From UBA969 sp041694635 (GTDB lineage Bacteria; Planctomycetota; Planctomycetia; Gemmatales; Gemmataceae): a stretch of 64,000 nt of DNA. This document shows, in pieces, positions 52,866 to 62,623 of this stretch (position 1 is the first letter of the stretch; every line of letters starts with the position of its first letter). The notes under the pieces are model-generated. The model had not been told where the DNA came from. It made no database searches and worked only from the letters and a program-made list of their open reading frames with translations. Made by a program: the position numbers and the translations under genes. The DNA is taken from positions 11,904-75,903 of the forward strand of contig JBDNHI010000104.1 in assembly GCA_041694635.1 (NCBI GenBank), given 5' to 3'.

Positions 52866-54041
52866 ATGGGTTCTACGGATACACCTTCTCAAGCAAAAGA
52901 ATTACCAGCGAATCCAATTGCTGCTGCTAAACCAGCCTTTTCTGAACCAGTAAAAGAGCCTGAAATTAACAAAATTTATAGGCTGGCAATGAAACTGGAA
53001 GCCTCTGATGTTCATCTTAAAGTTGGAAGCGCCCCTATGATGCGTGTTCGTGGGGATATTATGAGAACCGAGATGAGGCCCTTGACCCAGCAAGATATGG
53101 AAAAACTTTTGCTCCCTTTGCTCGAACCTGCTAAGCGCAAAATCTTAGATGAGGAAGGTGGCGTAGATTACTCGTATGTCATTGGCCAAGATGAATGTCG
53201 TTTTCGTGTAAGCTTATTTAAACAAAGGGGCAGGCTATCTTTGGTAGCTAGAAGGGTCAATAATTTTATTCCCAATTTTAAGACTTTGGGGCTTCCCCCA
53301 ATCATTGAAAAGTTATGCAAATTTCCCGAAGGCTTGGTGATAATTGCAGGGGTTACAGGAAGTGGTAAAAGTACCACGATTGCATCTATGTTAGATTATG
53401 TTGCGGAGTCCGAACCCCTCCATATTCTTACTTGTGAAGACCCCATCGAATTTACATTTGCAGATAAAAAAGCTTACTTTAATCAGCGCGAAATAGGGCT
53501 GGATTGCATTGATTGGCATAAAGCTTTAAAGGATGCCGTGCGTCAAGACCCCGATGTTATCCTTGTTGGTGAGTTGCGAGATGTTGAAACATTCGAAGCC
53601 GCTGTTCACGCCGCCGAGACAGGTCACCTTGTGTTTGGTACCATTCACGCAGCTTCATCGGGTACCACAATTAATCGTATCTTGGATCTTTTTCCGCCAG
53701 AAAAGCATAACGCAATTAGGCAGGCACTTGCAAATAATTTGAAAGCCGTGGTGGCCCAAAAGTTAGTTAAAGGATTAAAAAAAAGCAGGGTTCCCACAAA
53801 TGAAATTATGATTGTTAATCCTACTATTCGAAAGCTAATTGTCGAAGAAGAAGATAATAAAATCCCCGATGCTATTCGTATTGGTTATCAAGAGGGTATG
53901 CAGGATTTTACCGAAAGCCTTAGACTATTAGTAGAAAATGGCGATATTGATAAAGTAACTGCACTTGAATACGCCCCTAACCCCGAACAATTGAAAATGG
54001 CATTTAAGGGTATCAAGGTAGCTGCCCCGGGTATACTTTAA
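52866..54041 (+). CDS. pilT: Type IV pilus retraction ATPase PilT
   Basis: Hexameric ATPase that retracts type IV pili. Residues 1-30 are a proline-rich leader. The PAS-like N-domain includes EASDVHLKVGSAPMMRVRG. The core shows Walker A GVTGSGKSTT, the Asp box HILTCEDPIEF, Walker B VILVGELRDVETF, and the His box HLVFGTIHAASS. The PilT-type AIRQALANNLKAVVAQKLV segment follows. Length 391 is slightly above the usual 345-370 because of the leader. AGGAG lies seven bases upstream of the ATG. It is followed by a PilB/GspE-like ATPase. No pilin or prepilin peptidase gene is in view. Confidence 0.95.
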   Translation: MGSTDTPSQAKELPANPIAAAKPAFSEPVKEPEINKIYRLAMKLEASDVHLKVGSAPMMRVRGDIMRTEMRPLTQQDMEKLLLPLLEPAKRKILDEEGGVDYSYVIGQDECRFRVSLFKQRGRLSLVARRVNNFIPNFKTLGLPPIIEKLCKFPEGLVIIAGVTGSGKSTTIASMLDYVAESEPLHILTCEDPIEFTFADKKAYFNQREIGLDCIDWHKALKDAVRQDPDVILVGELRDVETFEAAVHAAETGHLVFGTIHAASSGTTINRILDLFPPEKHNAIRQALANNLKAVVAQKLVKGLKKSRVPTNEIMIVNPTIRKLIVEEEDNKIPDAIRIGYQEGMQDFTESLRLLVENGDIDKVTALEYAPNPEQLKMAFKGIKVAAPGIL

Positions 54042-54120
54042 TTTTATACGCAAATTTTTTGATATATTGGTAAATCAGATTGCTCTTTGATGTATTTAAA
54101 GTTGGAATGGATTAAAACCA

Positions 54121-55851
54121 ATGATGGTTAATTTTATTTGGACGGTAATCCTTTCTGATGCAGAATTTCCTAGGGGTGAGGGTTTTTCCTTTAACCTTTG
54201 GGCTCTTTGTTTTTTCGTTGCGATTTATGTTGGGTGGATTAAACTCTCCGCTTGGATTGATGAAGATTCTGCTGATTTTAGCTTGAATTCAAACTTCTGG
54301 AACTCTATTGTTATTGCTGGTGCTATGTTTGGCGGATTAATTTTTTGGATTTCACCTAAGCCTGCTTTCTCTTTTGTAGGATTAACTCTTGGTGCTTTCG
54401 TCCCTTCAATTGTTTATGTAACCCGCAGAAATGCTAAAGTCCCCGAAGAAGAAAAGTTGTTTACACAGGCGCATTTTAAATCCCTCGCACAGCGATACCT
54501 TAAAATTAAATTTGATTCTGAATCTTATTCATCATCTAGAAAAATACCAATCCGATTTATTAGTAAAAGTACGGAAAGAAATAATCCAGGAAGTAATAAT
54601 AAAATCTCTAGAGTAGAAGAATCTGAATATTATCAAGTTGCCCTAGAAGTGATTTATGACGCTTATTTATCAAGAGCTACTGATGTTCACTTAGAACCGG
54701 GCAAAGAAGATATGGCAATTCGATTTCGAGTCGATGGAATTATGACTCAGATTGACCCATTAACTAGGCAATCAGGTGATGCAGTTATAAATATTTTAAA
54801 GGTTTTAGCAAACCTTGATATTTCAGAAAAACGAAAGCCACAGGATGGTAGTTTTTCTGCCGAAGTCTTTTGCATAGATGAAGAAGAAGAAGATACGCCT
54901 AAGAAAAAATCTAAAAAACCTACCAAGCTAGATTTTCGAGTTGCAACAGCGGGAAGTGTTAGTGGTGAAAAAATGGTCCTTAGAATTTTGGATAATTCTA
55001 AATCAATGGGTAGTCTTTCAAAGCTTGGTATGCGTGAAAAATTAAGGATCCAAATTGAATCTATTGTAAACCAACCTCACGGTATGTTTATTGTTTGTGG
55101 CCCTACAGGGGCAGGGAAAAGTACCACGCTTTACGCTTGCCTTTCAGAAATCGACCGATTTCAAAAAAATGTGATTACGCTTGAAAACCCCGTTGAATAC
55201 CAAATCGAAAATGTTACACAAATCGAAATCAATCCTAAGGCAGGTAAAACTTTTGCCTCTGAATTACGAAGTATTCTTAGGCAAGATCCCGATGTCATTT
55301 ATGTCGGTGAAATTCGAGACAAGGAAACTGCTGAGATTTCTTGTCAGGCCGCTCAGACAGGCCATATGGTTTTTACTACCTTACACGCCAATGATTCGGT
55401 CACGGCTTTTGGTAGGTTGCTAGACCTTGGGGTTGCCCCTTTTATGATTGCTAATGCGGTTAGCGCAATTTTGTCGCAAAGGCTTGTTCGGGTTCTTTGT
55501 CCAAAATGTAAAGTTAAGTATCGGCCGAACCCCGAGATACTTAAAAAATTCAACCTTTCTCCAGAAAAACATGAGTTTTTTTATAAATCTAGTTCCGATG
55601 CTAAATCGAACGGTGAAGGTGATGAAGCGTGTAGATTCTGTAACGGGACGGGGTATAGAGGCAGAGCAGGTGTATATGAATTATTAATCCTCAACGATGA
55701 AATTAAGAATTTGATTCGTGAAAATCCCAGTATGAGTGCGATTAGACAGGAAGCGATTAAAACTGGTATGAAATATTTGCAAGAGGACGGCCTTAGGCAA
55801 GTTGTTTTAGGTAATACATCGATTCAGGAAATTTTAAGGGTGTGTAAATAG
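54121..55851 (+). CDS. GspE/PilB-type ATPase with N-terminal membrane region
   Basis: Assembly ATPase of a type II secretion or type IV pilus machine. The N-terminus is unusual: instead of the soluble MshEN domain, residues 25-100 contain two to three hydrophobic helices (NLWALCFFVAIYVGWI, IVIAGAMFGGLIFWIS, FSFVGLTLGAFVPSIVYV). The catalytic part is complete: SRATDVHLEPGKEDMAIRFRVDG, Walker A GPTGAGKST from residue 327, the Asp box LENPVEYQI, Walker B DPDVIYVGEIRD, and the zinc motif C460-x2-C463 with C504-x2-C507. A 25-residue acidic and lysine-rich insert lies near 255-275. It follows pilT by 79 bases. Confidence 0.9.
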   Translation: MMVNFIWTVILSDAEFPRGEGFSFNLWALCFFVAIYVGWIKLSAWIDEDSADFSLNSNFWNSIVIAGAMFGGLIFWISPKPAFSFVGLTLGAFVPSIVYVTRRNAKVPEEEKLFTQAHFKSLAQRYLKIKFDSESYSSSRKIPIRFISKSTERNNPGSNNKISRVEESEYYQVALEVIYDAYLSRATDVHLEPGKEDMAIRFRVDGIMTQIDPLTRQSGDAVINILKVLANLDISEKRKPQDGSFSAEVFCIDEEEEDTPKKKSKKPTKLDFRVATAGSVSGEKMVLRILDNSKSMGSLSKLGMREKLRIQIESIVNQPHGMFIVCGPTGAGKSTTLYACLSEIDRFQKNVITLENPVEYQIENVTQIEINPKAGKTFASELRSILRQDPDVIYVGEIRDKETAEISCQAAQTGHMVFTTLHANDSVTAFGRLLDLGVAPFMIANAVSAILSQRLVRVLCPKCKVKYRPNPEILKKFNLSPEKHEFFYKSSSDAKSNGEGDEACRFCNGTGYRGRAGVYELLILNDEIKNLIRENPSMSAIRQEAIKTGMKYLQEDGLRQVVLGNTSIQEILRVCK

Positions 55852-55869
55852 ATTCGTAACTTTTGTTCC

Positions 55870-56514
55870 TTGAAAACGGTACAAATTGAAATGCTTGTTC
55901 TTTCGACTTTTTTATTGATGCTAATTGTGGCCTATACCTTTTATCAAGAAGGATTGTTCATAGCGTTTTGTAGCCTTGTAAATTTGTTCTTGTCGTTTGT
56001 TGTTGTTGCGTGTTTTTACGAGCCAACTGCTGCATTTTTAGAGGTTCATTTTAAAGATAGCGTGTATGGGTTCGAAGATGCTATCGCTATTATGGGGATT
56101 TTTTTACCCATCTATTTTGGGCTGAAAATCATTGCACTTCAGTTGGCCCCTTCCATGGTTGTTTATACGCATTTATTGCATAACCTTGGCGGTGCAATTA
56201 TTGGACTTTTTGTAGGTTACCTTGCTAATGGTTTCCTTTGGTGCGTTTTACAAACCTTGCCTTGGCAGGAAAATTTTATGGGGTTTGAAGTAAGATCTTC
56301 CAAGAAAACCACCCCTGTTACATTTTTAAGACCCGACAGAGTTTGGCTTTCTACAATGCGCAAATTGTCTAAAACTGCTTTCAAGGCTGAGCAGATTTTT
56401 GACCCAAGTGCTTCCTTCGAACTTCGGTACCAGCGGTACCGAAGATTCCCCGAAGGAAAGAACCCACAAGTCTTTTTGGGCGACATAGATTTTAATAATA
56501 GCGAAAACCCTTGA
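55870..56514 (+). CDS. CvpA family membrane protein
   Basis: A polytopic protein with four hydrophobic segments (about 8-24, 30-50, 68-90, 97-122) in the arrangement of CvpA, including YQEGLFIAFCSLVNLFLSF near the start and HNLGGAIIGLFVGYLANGFLWCVL. The C-terminal 80 residues are soluble and basic. The start is taken as TTG 55870; ATG 55891, in frame, is equally possible, and neither has a strong ribosome binding site. CvpA-type proteins influence colicin production, envelope integrity and biofilms. It follows the GspE-type ATPase by 18 bases and may be part of its operon. Confidence 0.75.
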   Translation: MKTVQIEMLVLSTFLLMLIVAYTFYQEGLFIAFCSLVNLFLSFVVVACFYEPTAAFLEVHFKDSVYGFEDAIAIMGIFLPIYFGLKIIALQLAPSMVVYTHLLHNLGGAIIGLFVGYLANGFLWCVLQTLPWQENFMGFEVRSSKKTTPVTFLRPDRVWLSTMRKLSKTAFKAEQIFDPSASFELRYQRYRRFPEGKNPQVFLGDIDFNNSENP

Positions 56515-56556
56515 TTGACTTTGCTGGAACGGGTAGTGAAATTAAGCAAGAGAATT

Positions 56557-57423
56557 TTAAGTTACAGAAAAGGTATTCTCAACTTCAATACCTATAAAAT
56601 CATTAACGATGCGAGCAATTAATTCTGGTGATTGAAGAAAAGCCAGGTGACCTAAACCCGCCAAAATATGCATTTCTGGGTTGTAAGTGACCCTTTGTAA
56701 ATCCGCAAAGTTTTCTTGGCTTAAAAGAATATCTTTCTGCCCCTTCATAAATAAAGTGGGAATATTTATTTTTCCGGAACAATGGCTTAAATCGAAGTTC
56801 TTTAAAATGCGTAGCCTACTTCGAATTACAGATTGATCTGTGGCCCAGCAAATATTTGCAATTGCATCAATCCGTTGGGTCGAAAATGATTTACCACCTA
56901 AAAACAATCTAAAAAACTGGTTTACTAATGGGTTGGTGTGTGGCAATTGATAGTAGGATAAGATCAAGGCTGCAAGTCTTTGAGTCATACCACGCTCAAA
57001 TTTTGATCCCGTCCCTTGGGTTATTAAAGAAGCCAGTCGTTCTGGGTGGTTAATTGCATAACGAAGGGCTAAGGCTCCACCAAAGGAGGTTCCAAAAAGA
57101 TTTGGTTTTTCAAGCTTCCAAAAATCAAGAATTTCGTCTAGGTCTTGTTCAAGATCATTAAAAGAAATACTGTTTCGAACGGAAAAAAAATCATCCTCAC
57201 CCTGGTATTGATAACTATAAACTTTAAATGTTTTTGAAAGTTCTAGGATTAGCGGCCCAACCAGTTCGTAGCCACCTGCTAAACCAGGTAAAAGGACCAG
57301 AGGTGGGCCGTTACCCCAGCTTGCGGTTCGTGCCGTATAATTACTCAAACTAACAAAGTCGAGGGTATTTGGGGTAGGACACAAGGGAGAAGAAAGATTG
57401 ATCCATTCATCAGTGGTAATCAC
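56557..57423 (-). CDS. Alpha/beta hydrolase
   Basis: A serine hydrolase of unknown substrate. I chose GTG 57423, which has AAGGA seven bases upstream; TTG 57459 would add 12 residues and has no such site. The chain has PPLVLLPGLAGGYELVGPL as the oxyanion segment, the nucleophile in LFGTSFGGALALRYA, the acid probably in FMKGQKDILLSQ, and the histidine in LAGLGHLAFLQSPE. The arrangement is that of lipase/esterase or MhpC-like enzymes. No signal peptide is visible, so it is cytoplasmic. It is convergent with the CvpA gene. Confidence 0.88.
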   Translation of the reverse strand: MITTDEWINLSSPLCPTPNTLDFVSLSNYTARTASWGNGPPLVLLPGLAGGYELVGPLILELSKTFKVYSYQYQGEDDFFSVRNSISFNDLEQDLDEILDFWKLEKPNLFGTSFGGALALRYAINHPERLASLITQGTGSKFERGMTQRLAALILSYYQLPHTNPLVNQFFRLFLGGKSFSTQRIDAIANICWATDQSVIRSRLRILKNFDLSHCSGKINIPTLFMKGQKDILLSQENFADLQRVTYNPEMHILAGLGHLAFLQSPELIARIVNDFIGIEVENTFSVT

Positions 57424-57731
57424 AAAGGCATCCTTAAGTTTGTGTTGGGCATTTGTCAAAAACAGAGTTTAATCCATAAACTGCTTGGCGGCAATTTTCT
57501 AAAAAGATTACTCTTCTTGATAAAAGCAGAAGTAAATTTAATATTTAAACTAGCAAAAGTCGTGCCAAAAGTGTTTTTAAGGCCTTGCCTCCGTTGCATA
57601 AGTGGGTTTCGTTAAATTTCGTTAGTTGCCAATAATGCGAAAAGTGTTGTTTTATGCAAAGTTTTAAAGTAAATATAATTTAAATGCAAAAACCATTTAT
57701 TGAAGGCAAAAGTTTAAAGTTTTAAAATAAA

Positions 57732-57853
57732 TAGGAGTTACGCAGTTGGAACTAAATCGCACCTATTCGGGTGGAATTTGGGAAAGACAGGATGATCAGA
57801 AAAAGATGAAAACTGCCTAAACAACCAAATTATGGGCAACTGCGTAAGTCCTA
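57732..57853. mobile_element. MITE-like element, about 120 bp
   Basis: Terminal inverted repeats at 57732-57748 and 57837-57853 match at 16 of 17 positions (TAGGAGTTACGCAGTTG and its near-complement), with a TA on each side that may be the target duplication. The core of about 88 bases has no open reading frame. The GGA(G/C)TTACGCA tip resembles ends of IS families that insert with short TA-containing targets. No transposase is in the window, so it would be mobilised in trans. Confidence 0.6.
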
Positions 57854-58026
57854 ATAAAGTAGAATTGTGCTCAGAAATTTGAACTTAAGTCATTTTTTAA
57901 AAGGTCAAAGATTTTTTTCGTTGTTTTTCATTAAAAAAAGCGAATATTCGTTGGCAAATAAATTGAAACTGTTAGCATACGAATTGTGAAGTCTTTGGAA
58001 TTAGGCTTGATGATAGAGGTGTTTCT

Positions 58027-61017
58027 TTGTTTTCCCCTGAATTTATAATTTGGACTTTGTTAAGAGAGCCTAAGGTTCGAAATAGAATTTTGGTCGTGTT
58101 GGGAACAATCCTTGCGGCCTTTTTTTCCCTCGCAGTGGTTTTTTATAGCTGGTCTTTTCCTGAAATCGGAATTCGATCAGCCTTCTCTTTAGATATTCAA
58201 TATTTTGATGAAGAAAATTTGGTTTATTTTGACAGGGAACACCCATTGCCTGGCGATAAAATAACTTCATTAAATGGTGTAAATATTTATAGTTGGCCTC
58301 AATTTTTAAGAAGTGTTCATCAGCTTCCTTTTCAAACCGAGTTAAAATCTGATTTGAATCAAATTAGGTTAGGTTTTTTTCGTCCTGCTGACCAAACCAA
58401 TTATGAGGTTGAGCTTTCATACAGTAAGACCTCCCTTAAAAATATGATTCCCTCATTTTTATGGCTAGTCCTTAAAATGGCGATGGTCTTTGCGGGTGCA
58501 ATTATTTTATGGTTTAAGCCCAATGAAAATTCAGCTAAGCAATTTTATATTCTTAGTCTCGTTTCTTTGGTTGCGTACATGGGTGGGTACCATTGGTGGA
58601 GAATTGCAACCCAGCCATTACTCATTTTTTGTTTTCAAGCGGGTGCAATATTTCTGCCTGCTGTAAGCTTGCACTTTTTTATGATCTTTCCTAAGCCAAA
58701 ATCGTTTTTGCTCAGGAACAACGTTGGAACTTTAAGCATCGTTTATGGGGTTCCCTTGCTGTTCCTTTTCCTGCTGGTTACAGGCTATTTAAGGCTTCGT
58801 CTAATCTATGGAGTCGATGCCATTTCTGCGGAAGGTGCAAATTTTATCCTGCGTGAAATGCTTATTGAAATCTATTTTTACCTGGCTCTCGCTTTTATTT
58901 GGTTTTTGGGTTCCATTGCTTGTTTGCTGCATAGTTTTCTTGTGGCATCTGATGATACTCAGCGTAATCAAGTAAAATGGATTTTAATGGGGTGCGTTGC
59001 AGCTTTAGTCCCGATAGCCTATTCAGTTTATATTGTTTTTGCAGATCCCACTCAGTTTGGTCGAGGAGGCGCAACTTGGCCTATGTTTGTTGCCTCTTTT
59101 TTTGTGACGGCTTCTTTTTCAGTGAGTATTACACGCTATAAACTACTGCAATTAAATCAGTATCTTTCAAGTGGGTTTTCTTATTTTCTAATGAGTAGTT
59201 TGGCCGGGCTTATTTATTACGGAATAGTTTTTGCGGGAATGTTGCTTGTAGGCACACAGTTTATCGAGCAACCTTCTTTATCACAAGTTGCAATGGTTAG
59301 TGGCACCGCTATGATTATTATATTAATGCTTGATAGGTTGAGAGGCAGAATTAAAGCAGTGCTTGAAAGGCGTTTCTTTAAAGAAAAAAACAAACTTGAC
59401 CAAACTTTCAGGAAAATGAGCCAAGCTATCGAAAGCCTTGTAGACCCAGTTATGTTAGCTCGAAGGCTTTTGCTGACAACTACTGAATCATTAGGGATAC
59501 TAAAAGGCTCAGTTTATTTAAAATCTACAGACTTCGCGGGTTTTAAACTTGCAGATTATCTGGGAAGCGCACCTAGGCAGGAAGTAATTTTTAATGACAA
59601 TGCATTAGCAAAAGTATTGTTTAAGGGGGAATCTGTTTGCTTGGAGCTAACCTCATTACCAAATGAATTAGTAGTTAGAAAAATTTTAAATTCCGTCGGA
59701 GGTGTCATAGCAGTTCCTATCCAGCACGAAGAAGATTTGACGGGATTTCTCGTACTTAGTCAAAAAGGTTCGGGAGCATTTACCATTGATGATTTGAATT
59801 TGCTTGCAGCTTTTGCCCAAATAACTGTGCTTGGTTTAGTTAGTGCCGAGGGTTATAAAAAAATCGAATCTTTAAATACTGAATTAAGGGAGAAAGTTTT
59901 AAAAATAGCGGAGCAGCAGAACCGTATTCTTGCACTGCAATCGCAATTATCAATAGGAGTTCAGTCGATAGAAACGGTGAAATATAATCAAGAGAATGCA
60001 AAAGCTTTAACTTACCCTGCAAATAAGCAACCTGCCCCAGGTTCGCAAATGCTAGTAGGTTCGAGCCTGCAAATTAAAAATGTGCTTGAATTAGTCAAAA
60101 AAGTAGCACCTGGTGGATCTGCTGTTTTGTTAAGGGGCGAAAGCGGCACGGGAAAAGAAGTAGTTGCTCAACTCATACACGATCAAAGTTCTCGATCTGA
60201 TAAGCCTTTCATTAAAGTTCACTGCGGATCTTTGTCACCTGGTTTGCTAGAAAGTGAACTGTTTGGCCATGTTAAAGGTGCTTTTACCAGTGCGATTAAA
60301 GATAAGGTCGGTAGATTTGAGGCCGCAAGTGGCGGAACTTTGTTTCTTGACGAAATAGGTGACATTAATCAGGATGTGCAAATTAAGCTATTAAGAGTTC
60401 TTCAAGAAAAAGTCTTTGAAAAAGTCGGATCCAGCGTTCCAGTGGTTGCAGATGTGCGGATAATTGCAGCAACGCACCAAAACCTCGAAGAATTAATTCA
60501 ACTGGGCAAGTTTCGGAGTGATCTTTTTTATAGGCTTAATGTTTTTCCTATTACTTTGCCACCGTTAAGAGAAAGAAGCGATGATATTCCCGAGTTGTCG
60601 TATTTCTTTTTGGATAAATCAAACCGAAAGTTAGGAAAGAAGTTAGGCTCTATTGATGATGAAGCCCTTTTGAGTTTGCGTGCATTTTCTTGGCCAGGCA
60701 ACATTAGGCAACTTGAAAATATTATAGAGAGGGCAGTTGTAATTACATCTTCAGAATCATTAATGATAGACGATTTTTCTGATGAGATTAAGGCAATGTA
60801 TTCAGAATTTAATTTCTCCAATTCAGCACCTAAGCAAGACAACTCATCGCAAACCGGAATTATAAATCAGAGTAAATCTGATTTTCAAAAGCGTGAAAAA
60901 GCAAATATTTTACACGCTCTTTCTCAGTTTGGTGGCAATAAAGCTAAGGCTGCTCGTGGATTAGGAATGGCGCGTAGCACCTTGGTAAGTCGAATGAAGA
61001 AACTTGGCCTCGAGTAA
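58027..61017 (+). CDS. Membrane-integrated sigma-54 activator (PDZ-7TM-GAF-AAA-Fis)
   Basis: A sigma-54 enhancer-binding activator fused to a membrane sensor. The start is TTG at 58027, with GAGG seven bases upstream. Residues 17-40 form a first helix, then a PDZ-like extracytoplasmic domain (about 55-140, GDKITSLNGVNIYSW). Seven or eight further helices lie between 145 and 440. A GAF-like domain spans about 455-610. A coiled linker follows, then the AAA+ domain: Walker A GESGTGKE (704-711), the sigma-54 contact loop GAFTSA (751-756, usually GAFTGA), LFLDEIGD, and RSDLFYRLNVFPITLPPLRER. A Fis-type helix-turn-helix (KAKAARGLGMARSTLVSRMKKLG) ends it. No histidine kinase domain, so it is a one-component regulator. 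Confidence 0.9.
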   Translation: MFSPEFIIWTLLREPKVRNRILVVLGTILAAFFSLAVVFYSWSFPEIGIRSAFSLDIQYFDEENLVYFDREHPLPGDKITSLNGVNIYSWPQFLRSVHQLPFQTELKSDLNQIRLGFFRPADQTNYEVELSYSKTSLKNMIPSFLWLVLKMAMVFAGAIILWFKPNENSAKQFYILSLVSLVAYMGGYHWWRIATQPLLIFCFQAGAIFLPAVSLHFFMIFPKPKSFLLRNNVGTLSIVYGVPLLFLFLLVTGYLRLRLIYGVDAISAEGANFILREMLIEIYFYLALAFIWFLGSIACLLHSFLVASDDTQRNQVKWILMGCVAALVPIAYSVYIVFADPTQFGRGGATWPMFVASFFVTASFSVSITRYKLLQLNQYLSSGFSYFLMSSLAGLIYYGIVFAGMLLVGTQFIEQPSLSQVAMVSGTAMIIILMLDRLRGRIKAVLERRFFKEKNKLDQTFRKMSQAIESLVDPVMLARRLLLTTTESLGILKGSVYLKSTDFAGFKLADYLGSAPRQEVIFNDNALAKVLFKGESVCLELTSLPNELVVRKILNSVGGVIAVPIQHEEDLTGFLVLSQKGSGAFTIDDLNLLAAFAQITVLGLVSAEGYKKIESLNTELREKVLKIAEQQNRILALQSQLSIGVQSIETVKYNQENAKALTYPANKQPAPGSQMLVGSSLQIKNVLELVKKVAPGGSAVLLRGESGTGKEVVAQLIHDQSSRSDKPFIKVHCGSLSPGLLESELFGHVKGAFTSAIKDKVGRFEAASGGTLFLDEIGDINQDVQIKLLRVLQEKVFEKVGSSVPVVADVRIIAATHQNLEELIQLGKFRSDLFYRLNVFPITLPPLRERSDDIPELSYFFLDKSNRKLGKKLGSIDDEALLSLRAFSWPGNIRQLENIIERAVVITSSESLMIDDFSDEIKAMYSEFNFSNSAPKQDNSSQTGIINQSKSDFQKREKANILHALSQFGGNKAKAARGLGMARSTLVSRMKKLGLE

Positions 61018-61061
61018 TGAAGTTTTAGTAATAAAATCGAATAAATATCACATCTCAATTT

Positions 61062-62489
61062 TTAATTTGCAAGCGAATAGCACTTAATCTCTTTATCGTT
61101 TCGGAGAAAAATTTTCTTGTCTGCAAAGGCAGGATGGCTCCAAACAATTTTCCTCTTGGTGGCTCCAGCAGGGGCTATTCCAGTTGGGTCGATCAAGTGG
61201 GCCCTATCGATTTCTTTATAACCCTGTGGCGACAGTTCTGAGATAATGAGATCCCCTTTTTCATTAAATATAAAAATGTTTTTGTTGTTCTTAATAAGAA
61301 ATGCGTTTCCCCATCGTTCTACCGGCTCGTTTTGCCCTCCAGTTGCTTGAAGGTTTTCCCAGACTCTTTCGCCATCTGCAAGCTTGATGCATCTTAGTTC
61401 ACCGTAGCTACAAACGCCATAAATAAAGTCTTGCTCGATAAATGGGGTCGACATAATGGAGTGTAGTCCATCGGTTTGCTTTGGAGTCTCTCCCCTGCCC
61501 TTGCCTTTCCAAAGTAAAGTAGAGGAATTGTTGGCAGGATCAATCTCCACCAGCATAGAACCGTTGTAAAAAGATGAAACTAAAATTTTATTGCTGATGA
61601 GTCTTGGCGTGGGTATAGAAAGATTGGCTTTTAATCGGAACGGTTGTTGCCAAAGTAATTTTCCTGTTACTGGGTCAAGTCCATTAAGTGATTCGGAATG
61701 CCAAATGATTAGGTGTCTGTTTTTGTTATTTGTGCCTAAGTTAAAAATGACAGGGGGACAATAGCCGATTTCAGACTCGGGCTTTTCTAGTTGAAGTGAA
61801 CTCCAGAGTTCTTTTCCAGTATTGGCATCAAAAGCAACTGCAACTTTTTTGGGTCCAACGAGGCAAATTAATTTGTTGTCGTCAAGAAGGGGGTGTGCGG
61901 AAAAACCCCAAACAGGAACGGGTGCACCATAATCTTTTACAAATGATTTGTTCCAAAGAGGTTTCCCTGTCACAACATCAAGGCAGTACAAATCGCCCAT
62001 TGCACCTAGAAAGTAAACTTTTGAATCAGTCACAACTGGGGTACACCTAGGTCCGCAAGGGTAAGACATTTTGTAGGTGCAAGGATAAGAAAATTCCCAA
62101 ATGACTTTACCAGTCTTTCCGTCGAGACACAAAAGTCTTTCGAGGCCCTCAGAGTTGGCCCGGGTAAATAAATTTTCGGAATCAGTTTTTCCTTCGGGCA
62201 AAATACGATCCGTAATGTAAACCCTACCTTTAGCAACGGCTGGCCCAGCATAACCACCCTTTAATGGCGAAGTCCAAAGGAGTTTAGGGCCCCCTTGGGG
62301 AAATTTTGTCAGAATCCCTTCCTCTCTCCAAACCCCATCTCTTTGCGGTCCTAGCCATTGTGGCCAGTCAGCAGCTATTAGAGTGAAGGGTGTAAAAAGA
62401 AAAAATCCAATAAACCAGAATAATTGAAAGGTAATGAATAGAGTTTGAATAAATTTGAAAAAAACAGGTAAATTGGGTATTTGGCTCAT
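61062..62489 (-). CDS. PQQ-type beta-propeller protein
   Basis: A secreted beta-propeller of the PQQ-repeat type, common in planctomycetes. A long hydrophobic leader (about 15-38, TLFITFQLFWFIGFFLFTPFTLIAA) serves as signal or anchor. Successive blades show repeats such as RLLCLDGKTGKVIWEFSY, LYCLDVVTGKPLWNKSF, VAFDANTGKELWSSL and LNGLDPVTGKLLWQQPF, about seven in all. No PQQ ligand or dehydrogenase residues can be identified, so it is more likely a scaffold or BamB-like protein than an enzyme. Length 475. Confidence 0.88.
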   Translation of the reverse strand: MSQIPNLPVFFKFIQTLFITFQLFWFIGFFLFTPFTLIAADWPQWLGPQRDGVWREEGILTKFPQGGPKLLWTSPLKGGYAGPAVAKGRVYITDRILPEGKTDSENLFTRANSEGLERLLCLDGKTGKVIWEFSYPCTYKMSYPCGPRCTPVVTDSKVYFLGAMGDLYCLDVVTGKPLWNKSFVKDYGAPVPVWGFSAHPLLDDNKLICLVGPKKVAVAFDANTGKELWSSLQLEKPESEIGYCPPVIFNLGTNNKNRHLIIWHSESLNGLDPVTGKLLWQQPFRLKANLSIPTPRLISNKILVSSFYNGSMLVEIDPANNSSTLLWKGKGRGETPKQTDGLHSIMSTPFIEQDFIYGVCSYGELRCIKLADGERVWENLQATGGQNEPVERWGNAFLIKNNKNIFIFNEKGDLIISELSPQGYKEIDRAHLIDPTGIAPAGATKRKIVWSHPAFADKKIFLRNDKEIKCYSLAN

Positions 62490-62623
62490 TGTTTGCAGTT
62501 CCTTGTAACGAATAAAGAGATTATCCTTTATTTATAGACTATCACCTTGGCATTCTTAAGCGAATGCTTTATATTATACACTAAGTTGTTTTTATTTTAC
62601 CAGATTTTAAAGCAGGAATTGCT

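Noticed and set aside
58070..58270. Open frames on the opposite strand inside large genes (for example here and at 6888-7175)
   Set aside because: They are shadows of well-supported genes and show no family features of their own.
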